The notes under the pieces were generated by a model. It was not told where the DNA came from, did not search any database, and saw only the letters and a list, made by a program, of their open reading frames with translations. From Phytoactinopolyspora endophytica (lineage in GTDB: Bacteria; Actinomycetota; Actinomycetes; Jiangellales; Jiangellaceae), in the NCBI RefSeq assembly GCF_004138495.1, contig NZ_ML142876.1:43190-50877 (forward strand): a stretch of DNA of 7,688 bases, in the 5' to 3' direction. The position numbers and the translations under genes were made by a program. Shown piece by piece: positions 1 to 5,977 of this stretch; position 1 is the stretch's first letter, and every line of letters begins with the position of its first letter.

Positions 1-1515
1 TTGAGCACCTGGAACGCGAACGGCGACACCAGTGACCGCCGGCCCTTCGTCTCCTACAGCGACGACGACGGAGCAACCTGGTCACAGCCCCAGGACATCA
101 CCGAAGACGTCAAACTGCCGGACTGGGAGTTCTACGCCACCGGGCCGGTCCACGCCATCCAGCTGGAACGTGGCGAGCACGCCGGAAGGCTGGTCGCCGG
201 GGCGAACCACACCTGGGGATCCGACCGACCGGAGGGCATGGCTCGCGGCGCACATCTGCTGTACAGCGACGACGGCGGTGAGACGTGGGAGCTGGGCGCC
301 ATCGACAGCGTCGGCGACAACACGGTGAACCCACAAGAGGTCAGCGTCGTGGAGCTCACCGACGGCACGGTCTACGCCGCCGCGCGCGACCAGTACGGCA
401 CCAAGGAGGGCAACCGCACCTTCGCCACCAGCAGCGATGGCGGCGAGAGCTTCGAGGCCCGGTTCGCCGCGCTCCCGGACCTCTCGGCCCCGGTCGTCCA
501 AGGAGCGACGCTGCGCCAGCGGGCTACCGACGCCGGCGACGATCACGACCGAATCCTCTTCTCCGCACCCGCACACCCTGCCTCCCGCGAGGCCATGTCG
601 GTCCGTTCCTCGTACGACGAGGGCGAGAGCTGGGAACACTGGAACGACGGCAAGGTCATCCACTGGGGACCCGCCGCCTATTCGGATCTGGTCTCGCTCC
701 CCGGCCACGAGATCGGGCTGCTCTATGAGGCCGGCGAGGGCAACAGCCCATACGACGAGATCCGCTTCGCCCGGTTCAACGAGGCCTACCTCGCCACCGG
801 AAACGATCAGCCGCCCGGTTTCCCGGATCCGCCGGAGCCCGGACCGACCACGCCGGATCTCGCCCGTACATCGTCGCCCAATACGGCGTACGTCCGTGGC
901 GGCGCCGAGCTCACCGATGGCCCGTCGCCCCGGCACGGCCAGGCCCTCCAACTCGACGGCGACGACGACCACATCCAGATCCCGTTCACCGATGCCCTCG
1001 ACCTCGACCGCGACGACTTCACCGTGGCCACGTGGTTCAGGTACGGCGAGCGGGACGGGTCCCAGGTTCTGGTCTGGGCCTACGGGATCGGCAGCTCGAA
1101 GCCGTCGTTCTGGATGCGGGCGGAGCCCGGCAACGACCGGATCCGCGCCTTGATGACCACAGAGAACGGTACGGCGTCCGTCGCGTCGCCGGAAGCCTAC
1201 GACGACGGTGAATGGCACCACGCCGCCCTGCGCCGGGCCGGCGGCCGGTTCTCGCTCTGGATCGACGGTGAAGAGGTGGCTTCAGCCGCCGCCCCGGACG
1301 GTTCGGTCACTATCGGTCACGAGTTCGGTATCGATGGGCTCTACATCGGCCAGCGCATGGACGACATCCAGCAACTCGAGGGCGATGTCGACGACGTGCG
1401 GGTCTACCGCCGCGGCCTGTCCGCCCGGGAACTGACGCTCCTGCACACCACGAACGCGCCGCTGGCCAAGGACCTGGCTCTGCGGCTTCCGCTCGACCAG
1501 ATCCATCCCGAGTAA
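1..1515 (+). CDS. Sialidase (GH33) with C-terminal LamG domain, 5' truncated by the window edge
   Basis: Exo-alpha-sialidase that would release terminal sialic acids from glycoconjugates. Numbering is from window base 1. Four Asp-boxes (S-x-D-x-G-x-x-W/F) lie at residues 20-27, 89-96, 144-151 and 204-211, marking a six-bladed propeller. By family spacing, E113 and R129 (16 apart) match the catalytic Glu and second Arg of the triad, R196 the third Arg, and Y227 in AYSDL the Tyr nucleophile, followed by LLYE. The RIP-motif Arg, the acid/base Asp and the first Asp-box are absent, and residue 1 aligns near residue 104 of the sialidase at 5978. The TTG at base 1 is therefore an internal codon, and about 100 catalytic residues plus any signal peptide lie upstream. 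A Pro-rich linker (about 270-285) leads to a LamG/concanavalin-A-like domain (about 311-482: QALQLDG, DGEWHH, IDGEEV, DDVRVYRRGLS). There is no cysteine in all 504 residues, which suits a secreted protein. The binding-protein gene follows 80 bases downstream. Confidence 0.9.
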   Translation: MSTWNANGDTSDRRPFVSYSDDDGATWSQPQDITEDVKLPDWEFYATGPVHAIQLERGEHAGRLVAGANHTWGSDRPEGMARGAHLLYSDDGGETWELGAIDSVGDNTVNPQEVSVVELTDGTVYAAARDQYGTKEGNRTFATSSDGGESFEARFAALPDLSAPVVQGATLRQRATDAGDDHDRILFSAPAHPASREAMSVRSSYDEGESWEHWNDGKVIHWGPAAYSDLVSLPGHEIGLLYEAGEGNSPYDEIRFARFNEAYLATGNDQPPGFPDPPEPGPTTPDLARTSSPNTAYVRGGAELTDGPSPRHGQALQLDGDDDHIQIPFTDALDLDRDDFTVATWFRYGERDGSQVLVWAYGIGSSKPSFWMRAEPGNDRIRALMTTENGTASVASPEAYDDGEWHHAALRRAGGRFSLWIDGEEVASAAAPDGSVTIGHEFGIDGLYIGQRMDDIQQLEGDVDDVRVYRRGLSARELTLLHTTNAPLAKDLALRLPLDQIHPE

Positions 1516-1581
1516 ACAACCACAGCCAACCAAGATCGCCCACGACGGCAGGACGCAAACCGCCGCGAGGGCGACACGGAC

Positions 1582-1589
1582 AAGGAGGT
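1582..1589 (+). promoter_or_regulatory. Strong Shine-Dalgarno for the binding-protein gene
   Basis: AAGGAGGT is a full match to the anti-SD sequence, 6 bases before the ATG at 1596. It fixes that start and predicts high translation, as usual for a solute-binding protein made in excess over its permeases. The rest of the 1516-1595 gap shows no clear -35/-10 promoter and no terminator hairpin, so read-through from the upstream sialidase gene is likely. Confidence 0.8.
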
Positions 1590-1595
1590 CTCGAC

Positions 1596-3632
1596 ATGTC
1601 TGTGAGGAAGACGATGTCTTCGATCAGGACGGCATCAGTGATCGGAGCAGGCGACCTGCCCGCCACATCGCGCCGCCGGTTTCTTCGCAACGCCGCCGTG
1701 GCCGGTGTCGCCGTGTCAGGCGCGAGCACGCTGACCGCCTGCGGCTTCTTCAGCACCGATGCGGATTCCGACGATGACGGACCGGCCGAGGCCGAGGACG
1801 GTGCGAAGGAAGCGCCGAGCCTCGCTCAGCAGGTGGAGGACGGGACGCTACCGCCGCTCGAGGAACGGCTGCCGAAGGAACCCCTTGTCGTCGAGCCGGT
1901 GGAGGAGATCGGTCAGTACGGCGGCAGCTGGCGGACCTACTTCGGCGGGCCGGACGACAACAACGCCTTCAACCCCATCAACTACGAGGGGCTGGTGCGC
2001 TGGGCGCGCGAGTACACCGGAGCCACCGGGCTCGAGGAGATCATTCCCAACCTCGCGACGTTCGAGGTGAACGACGACGGAAGCAGCTACACCTTCCATC
2101 TCCTGGAAGGCGTGAAGTGGTCCGACGGCGAGCCGTTCACTGCCGACGACATCATGTTCTGGTACGACTCGGTCCTGCTGAACGAGACCGTCACGCCGGC
2201 ACCCCCGCCGTGGCTGACCAGCCGGGGTGAACTCGTCACGGTCGAACGCGTCGACGACTACACCGTGACGTTCACCTTCGCCGCGCCCAAGGCCTTCTTC
2301 CTTCACTCGATGGCGCACCTGGGAGAAGGCGTCAAGGTCTGCGAGTATCCGCGGCACTACCTGGAGCAGTTCCACCCGGATCACAACGACGAGGCCGAGC
2401 AGGCGGCCGCGGACAACGGCCACGACGACTGGGTGACCCTGTTCGACATGGGCAGCCCGGCCACGCGGCGGCACGACACGAACATGCCGCGGCTGACCCC
2501 GTGGCTGATGACGGATCCGCCGAACACCGGCTCACGAGCCGTCGCCGAGCGCAACCCGTACTACTGGAAGGTCGATCCGGACGGCAAGCAGCTGCCCTAC
2601 CTGGACGAGGTGGTCTACACCCTGTCCGAGGATCCGGAGGTCTCCCTGCTACGGGCACTCGACGGTGAGGTGGATCTGGAGCACCGGGGACTGAACCAGG
2701 GCGACAACTACCCGCTCGTCTACGAGGGTCAGGAAGACGGCGACTACCGCCTGATGACCTATAACTACGACAGCATGAACATCGCGGAGCTGCAGCTCAA
2801 CCTCACACATCAAGACGAGGTGAAGCGGGAGATCTTCAACAACAAGGATTTCCGGATCGGGCTGTCGCACGCGATCAACCGGCAGGAGATCATCGACCTG
2901 GTCTACAACGGTCAGGGTGAACCGTGGCAGACGAGCCCGTTGGAGGAGACGCCGTTCTACCACGAGCAATTGGCGACGCAGTACATCGAGTACGACGTCG
3001 ACCTCGCCAACGACCATCTCGACGAGTCGGGGTACACCGAGCGCAACGGTGACGGGATCCGCCTCGGTCCGGATGGCAACCCGATCGTCATCAACCTGAC
3101 CACCCGTGCTGATGCCTTCAACTGGACCGACGTCGGCGAGCTGTTGACCGACTATTTCCGCGAGGTCGGTGTCGAGCTGCGGGTCGACCCGGTCTCGGGC
3201 GAGCTGGCCACGGAGACCCGGGACAGTAACCAGCACGATGCGGTGTTCGGGTCAGGCCTCGGTGGACGGGCGTCGCTGATCGTCCCATGGAACTACGTGC
3301 CGATCAGCACACCGGCCGGCTTCGGCGTCGAATGGGCTCAGTGGTACCAGGGCGTTCCGGACGCCGCGGAACCGCCCGGGCCGGTCCGTGAGCAGTTCGA
3401 ACTGTGGGATCAGGTGATCGCCACCGCCGATCCGGGCACGCAGGAAGAGCTGTTCGATCAGATCCTGGACATCGCCGCCGAGGGATTCTTCCAGATCGGG
3501 ATCGCCACGCCACGACCTGAGTTCGCCGTGGTCAAGAACAGCATGCGCAACGTGCCAGACGAGATGCCGTCCGGGTCTCCGTACCCGAACCCGGCCCCGT
3601 ACAACCCTGAGCACTTCTTTAAGGACGAATGA
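1596..3632 (+). CDS. Family 5 ABC transporter solute-binding lipoprotein (Tat-exported, large oligosaccharide/peptide type)
   Basis: Extracytoplasmic binding protein of a Dpp/Opp-type importer: it captures the solute outside the membrane and delivers it to the two permeases encoded downstream. The N-terminus has a textbook Tat motif, S25-R-R-R-F-L30, then a hydrophobic stretch and a lipobox L46-T-A-C49, so the mature protein should be lipid-anchored at C49. An acidic linker (about 53-70) follows. The conserved entry segment of large family members (LPPLEERLP, 85-93; GQYGG, 106-110) comes next, then the SBP_bac_5 signature VKWSDGEPFTADD (173-185) and NPYYWKVDPDG (320-330). At 678 residues it is clearly longer than classical DppA or sialic-acid SatA-type proteins (about 540). 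It resembles the long subclass often found beside glycoside hydrolase genes. Family and export route are clear. The ligand is inferred only from the neighbouring sialidases: sialic acid, a sialylated oligosaccharide, or another glycan or peptide. Confidence 0.93.
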   Translation: MSVRKTMSSIRTASVIGAGDLPATSRRRFLRNAAVAGVAVSGASTLTACGFFSTDADSDDDGPAEAEDGAKEAPSLAQQVEDGTLPPLEERLPKEPLVVEPVEEIGQYGGSWRTYFGGPDDNNAFNPINYEGLVRWAREYTGATGLEEIIPNLATFEVNDDGSSYTFHLLEGVKWSDGEPFTADDIMFWYDSVLLNETVTPAPPPWLTSRGELVTVERVDDYTVTFTFAAPKAFFLHSMAHLGEGVKVCEYPRHYLEQFHPDHNDEAEQAAADNGHDDWVTLFDMGSPATRRHDTNMPRLTPWLMTDPPNTGSRAVAERNPYYWKVDPDGKQLPYLDEVVYTLSEDPEVSLLRALDGEVDLEHRGLNQGDNYPLVYEGQEDGDYRLMTYNYDSMNIAELQLNLTHQDEVKREIFNNKDFRIGLSHAINRQEIIDLVYNGQGEPWQTSPLEETPFYHEQLATQYIEYDVDLANDHLDESGYTERNGDGIRLGPDGNPIVINLTTRADAFNWTDVGELLTDYFREVGVELRVDPVSGELATETRDSNQHDAVFGSGLGGRASLIVPWNYVPISTPAGFGVEWAQWYQGVPDAAEPPGPVREQFELWDQVIATADPGTQEELFDQILDIAAEGFFQIGIATPRPEFAVVKNSMRNVPDEMPSGSPYPNPAPYNPEHFFKDE

Positions 3633-3639
3633 CGACGAT

Positions 3640-3722
3640 GAACGCAGCGGGCCGCGGGAGAGCGACGTGGGGATGTGCACGCGAATGGAGCGTGCACCCC
3701 TCCCGCACGCTCTCCTGCGTTC
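3640..3722 (+). promoter_or_regulatory. Large intercistronic stem-loop between binding-protein and permease genes
   Basis: An imperfect inverted repeat starts 8 bases after the binding-protein stop. Three perfect arm pairs nest inside each other: GAACGCAG (3640-3647) with CTGCGTTC (3715-3722), GAGAGCG (3658-3664) with CGCTCTC (3708-3714), and GTGCACGC (3675-3682) with GCGTGCAC (3690-3697), around the loop GAATGGA. GGG at 3670-3672 can also pair with CCC at 3698-3700 across a two-base bulge. About 26 base pairs form in total. A 10-base bulge (3648-3657) sits on the left arm only. No T-run follows, so it is not a canonical intrinsic terminator. The likely role is partial termination or a 3' block to exonucleases that keeps binding-protein mRNA more abundant than permease mRNA. 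The inner 8-7-8 repeat could alternatively be an operator. Structure is seen; function is inferred. Confidence 0.75.
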
Positions 3723-3736
3723 CCAACGATACGGGC

Positions 3737-3742
3737 GAGGTG
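3737..3742 (+). promoter_or_regulatory. Ribosome binding site of the first permease gene
   Basis: GAGGTG lies 9 bases before the ATG at 3752 and 14 bases past the foot of the stem-loop, so the hairpin should not hide it. Two ATG codons stand in tandem (3752 and 3755); the spacing favours the first. Confidence 0.5.
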
Positions 3743-3751
3743 TGTAAGTAG

Positions 3752-4747
3752 ATGATGACCCAGTTCATCGTGCGCCGCGTCTTGTACATGATCCCGACGC
3801 TGATCGCCATCTCCATCGTGACGTTCCTGATCATCCAGGCCCCGCCGGGCGACTACCTCACCACGGTGGTGGCCAAGCTGGAGGCAGAGGGCTCGTACGT
3901 CGACCGCAGCCAGCTGGATGCTCTCCGGGACCGATACGGCCTGGACGAACCGTTGTGGGGGCAGTACTGGACGTGGATCAGCGGCATCCTGACCGAGGGC
4001 GATTTCGGCCGTTCACTGGTCTACGACGCTCCGGTCAGCAGCGTCATCCAGGACAGGATGGGCTTCACGATACTGCTGTCGTTGTCGACACTGGCTTTCG
4101 TCTGGGCGGTGGCCATCCCGATCGGGATGTACTCGGCCGTCAAGCGCTACTCGGTCGGCGACTATGCGGCGACATTCGTCGGTTTCCTCGGGCTGGCCAT
4201 CCCGAACTTCTTGTTCGCGCTGGTTCTGCTCTATGTCTCGCACCGATATTTCGGGCAGAGCGTCGGTGGGCTCTTCTCACCGGAATACGTGGACGCGCGG
4301 TGGAACCTCGGGAAGATACTGGATCTGCTGGCGCACGTCTGGATCCCCGTCATCATCATCGGCACCGCGGGCACGGCCGGAATGATCCGCATCGTCCGGG
4401 CGAACCTGCTCGACGAGCTCAACCGCCCTTATGTGACGACCGCGCGCGCGAAAGGTCTGCCGGAGCGGCGTCTGCTCATGAAGTACCCCAGCCGGATCGC
4501 CGCGAGCCCCATCGTCTCCACCGTCGGCTGGCTTCTGCCGTCCCTGATCTCGGCCGAGATCATCGTCTCGGTGGTCCTCAGCCTGCCCACGACAGGGCCG
4601 GTCATGCTCACAGCGCTGGAAAGCCAGGACATGTACCTCGCGGGTGGTTTCCTGCTGATCCTCAGTGTGCTGACCGTCGTCGGGACATTGATCTCGGACA
4701 TCCTGCTCGCCCGGCTCGATCCACGCATCAGGTACGGGAAGCGGTGA
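3752..4747 (+). CDS. ABC transporter permease, DppB/OppB type
   Basis: Inner-membrane channel subunit of the importer, expected to pair with the permease encoded next. At 331 residues it has the normal family length. About six membrane segments can be read at roughly 10-29, 105-127, 139-166, 196-215, 252-276 and 298-322. The family pattern is clear: an N-terminal RRVLYMIPTL segment, a periplasmic stretch with RYGLDEPLWGQYW and GDFGRS, and the cytoplasmic EAA-type coupling loop at about 227-247 (YVTTARAKGLPERR, then KYPSRIAASP), which contacts the ATPase. The SRIAASP ending of that loop differs from the RNALLP of classical DppB and, from memory, is typical of the subclass that works with long binding proteins. 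The TAG immediately before the ATG closes a short in-frame reading frame that fills the preceding gap. Its stop overlaps the ribosome binding site of the next gene. Confidence 0.93.
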   Translation: MMTQFIVRRVLYMIPTLIAISIVTFLIIQAPPGDYLTTVVAKLEAEGSYVDRSQLDALRDRYGLDEPLWGQYWTWISGILTEGDFGRSLVYDAPVSSVIQDRMGFTILLSLSTLAFVWAVAIPIGMYSAVKRYSVGDYAATFVGFLGLAIPNFLFALVLLYVSHRYFGQSVGGLFSPEYVDARWNLGKILDLLAHVWIPVIIIGTAGTAGMIRIVRANLLDELNRPYVTTARAKGLPERRLLMKYPSRIAASPIVSTVGWLLPSLISAEIIVSVVLSLPTTGPVMLTALESQDMYLAGGFLLILSVLTVVGTLISDILLARLDPRIRYGKR

Positions 4748-4749
4748 GG
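4743..4749 (+). promoter_or_regulatory. Ribosome binding site of the second permease gene, overlapping the first permease's stop
   Basis: GGTGAGG spans the TGA stop (4745-4747) of the upstream permease and lies 5 bases before the ATG at 4755. Only 7 bases separate the two genes, so translational coupling and equal dosage of the two subunits are likely. Confidence 0.6.
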
Positions 4750-4754
4750 CTACG

Positions 4755-5909
4755 ATGAACGACTTTCGAGACCCCGCGGCCACCACCAGCACCGCACTGC
4801 TCGACACGCCTGGGGGCGACCAGTCCGAGGCCGGCACGGTCGGACACTGGAACCTCGTCTGGCGCCGTTTCCGGCGGCACAAGCTCGCCATGGCCTCCGC
4901 CGGCGTGCTGCTCTTCGTTTACCTGGTCGCGATCTTCGCGGAGTTCGTTGCACCATACGGTGGGTCGACGAGGTTCGGAGACCATCAGTACGCACCGCCA
5001 CAGATCATCCGGCCGGTCGACACCAGCGACGGATTCGACCTGGGCATGTTCGCCGACGGCTACCAGGTCGAGGTCAACGAGGAGTCCCAGCGCCGGACCA
5101 TGAGCACCGATCCGTCCGAGACCCGGGAACTCGGATTCTTCGTCAAGGGCGAAGAATACGAGCTGTTCGGACTCATCCCCATGGACCGCCACCTCATCGG
5201 CCCGAAAGATCCGGATCAGCCCGTCTTCGTCCTCGGCACGGACCGGCTCGGACGCGACATGTTGAGCCGGATCGTGCACGGCTCCCGCATATCGATGTCG
5301 ATCGGCCTCGTCGGGGTGGCGGCGAGCATGGTGCTCGGGATCATCATCGGCGGTGTCTCGGGCTACTTCGGCGGCGCCGTCGACACCGCCGCCCAGCGCG
5401 TCATCGAGTTCATCATGAGCATTCCGACCCTCCCGTTGTGGATGACGCTCGCTGCGGCGTTGCCACAGGATTGGGGTCCGCTCATGAAGTACTTCGCCAT
5501 CACCGTGATCTTGTCGCTGATCGCGTGGACCGAACTGGCCCGGGTGGTGCGCGGCAGGTTCCTGGCCCTACGGGAGGAGGACTTCGTCGAGGCGGCCCGG
5601 CTCGACAACTGCGGCACCTTCCGGATCATGCGCAAGTACATGCTGCCGTCGTTCACCAGCCACATCATCGCGGCGCTGACCTTGGCCATACCGGCGATGA
5701 TCCTGGCCGAGACGGCGCTCAGCTTCCTCGGGCTCGGTCTGCAGCCACCGGCGGTGAGCTGGGGCGTGCTCTTGAACGAGGCACAGAACGTCCGCAGCCT
5801 GGTGACCGCCCCGTGGCTGCTGATCCCGGGCATCCCCGTGGTGGTCGCGGTGCTGGCGCTCAACTTCGTCGGCGACGGCCTCCGCGACGCCGCAGACCCG
5901 TACAACTGA
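4755..5909 (+). CDS. ABC transporter permease, DppC/OppC type with enlarged extracytoplasmic loop
   Basis: Second membrane subunit of the importer. A hydrophilic cytoplasmic N-terminus (1-40) precedes membrane segment 1 (about 44-66). A loop of about 100 residues follows (about 68-170), then the family hallmark GTDRLGRDMLSR (161-172) and the remaining membrane segments. Late family motifs SFLGLGLQPPAVSWG and GDGLRDAADPYN close the protein. At 384 residues it exceeds classical DppC (about 300), and the excess sits almost wholly in the first outer loop, which holds FFVKGEEYELFGLIP. Such loops are known in a DppC subclass partnered with long binding proteins, matching the gene at 1596. The coupling loop reads EAARLDNCG (279-287). 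Asn285 stands where the family usually has Gly, and a Gly follows two positions later. The next gene is a sialidase rather than the ATPase. Confidence 0.93.
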   Translation: MNDFRDPAATTSTALLDTPGGDQSEAGTVGHWNLVWRRFRRHKLAMASAGVLLFVYLVAIFAEFVAPYGGSTRFGDHQYAPPQIIRPVDTSDGFDLGMFADGYQVEVNEESQRRTMSTDPSETRELGFFVKGEEYELFGLIPMDRHLIGPKDPDQPVFVLGTDRLGRDMLSRIVHGSRISMSIGLVGVAASMVLGIIIGGVSGYFGGAVDTAAQRVIEFIMSIPTLPLWMTLAAALPQDWGPLMKYFAITVILSLIAWTELARVVRGRFLALREEDFVEAARLDNCGTFRIMRKYMLPSFTSHIIAALTLAIPAMILAETALSFLGLGLQPPAVSWGVLLNEAQNVRSLVTAPWLLIPGIPVVVAVLALNFVGDGLRDAADPYN

Positions 5910-5961
5910 CCGATCCACTGAATGCCTGACCCGACAACAGCTGAGACGGACTTACCACAAT

Positions 5962-5967
5962 GGGGAG
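5962..5967 (+). promoter_or_regulatory. Shine-Dalgarno that decides the start of the second sialidase
   Basis: GGGGAG lies 10 bases before the ATG at 5978 and 7 bases before an in-frame TTG at 5975. The more upstream ATG at 5960 has only a weak GGA (5948-5950) in front, and choosing it would place this GGGGAG inside the coding region. The 5978 start is therefore preferred. The remainder of the 5910-5977 gap shows no obvious promoter or hairpin. Confidence 0.5.
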
Positions 5968-5977
5968 ATCGACCTTG

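Noticed and set aside
55..290. Short near-identical DNA repeats around TACAGCGACGACG (also near 6541) as a possible repeat element
   Set aside because: They encode the Asp-box (S-x-D-x-G-x-x-W) of the sialidase propeller blades and are explained by protein repeats with similar codon use.
82..1221. A 379-codon minus-strand open frame antisense to the upstream sialidase
   Set aside because: The translation is low-complexity, rich in Val, Gly, Arg and Ala, with no motif. The plus strand has Asp-boxes and catalytic residues, so this is a shadow.
1516..1595. A promoter or terminator between the first sialidase and the binding-protein gene
   Set aside because: No clear -35/-10 pair and no good inverted repeat was found by eye. 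Only the Shine-Dalgarno is supportable, though actinobacterial promoters can be too weak in consensus to exclude one.
3640..3722. The stem-loop as an intrinsic terminator ending the operon
   Set aside because: No T-run follows, and the transporter genes that must act with the binding protein continue on the same strand within 30 bases. Partial termination or mRNA stabilisation is more likely than a full stop.
3955..4758. A 267-codon plus-strand open frame overlapping the first permease in another frame
   Set aside because: The Arg/Gly/Pro-rich translation has no membrane segments, while the frame at 3752 encodes a full permease with conserved motifs.
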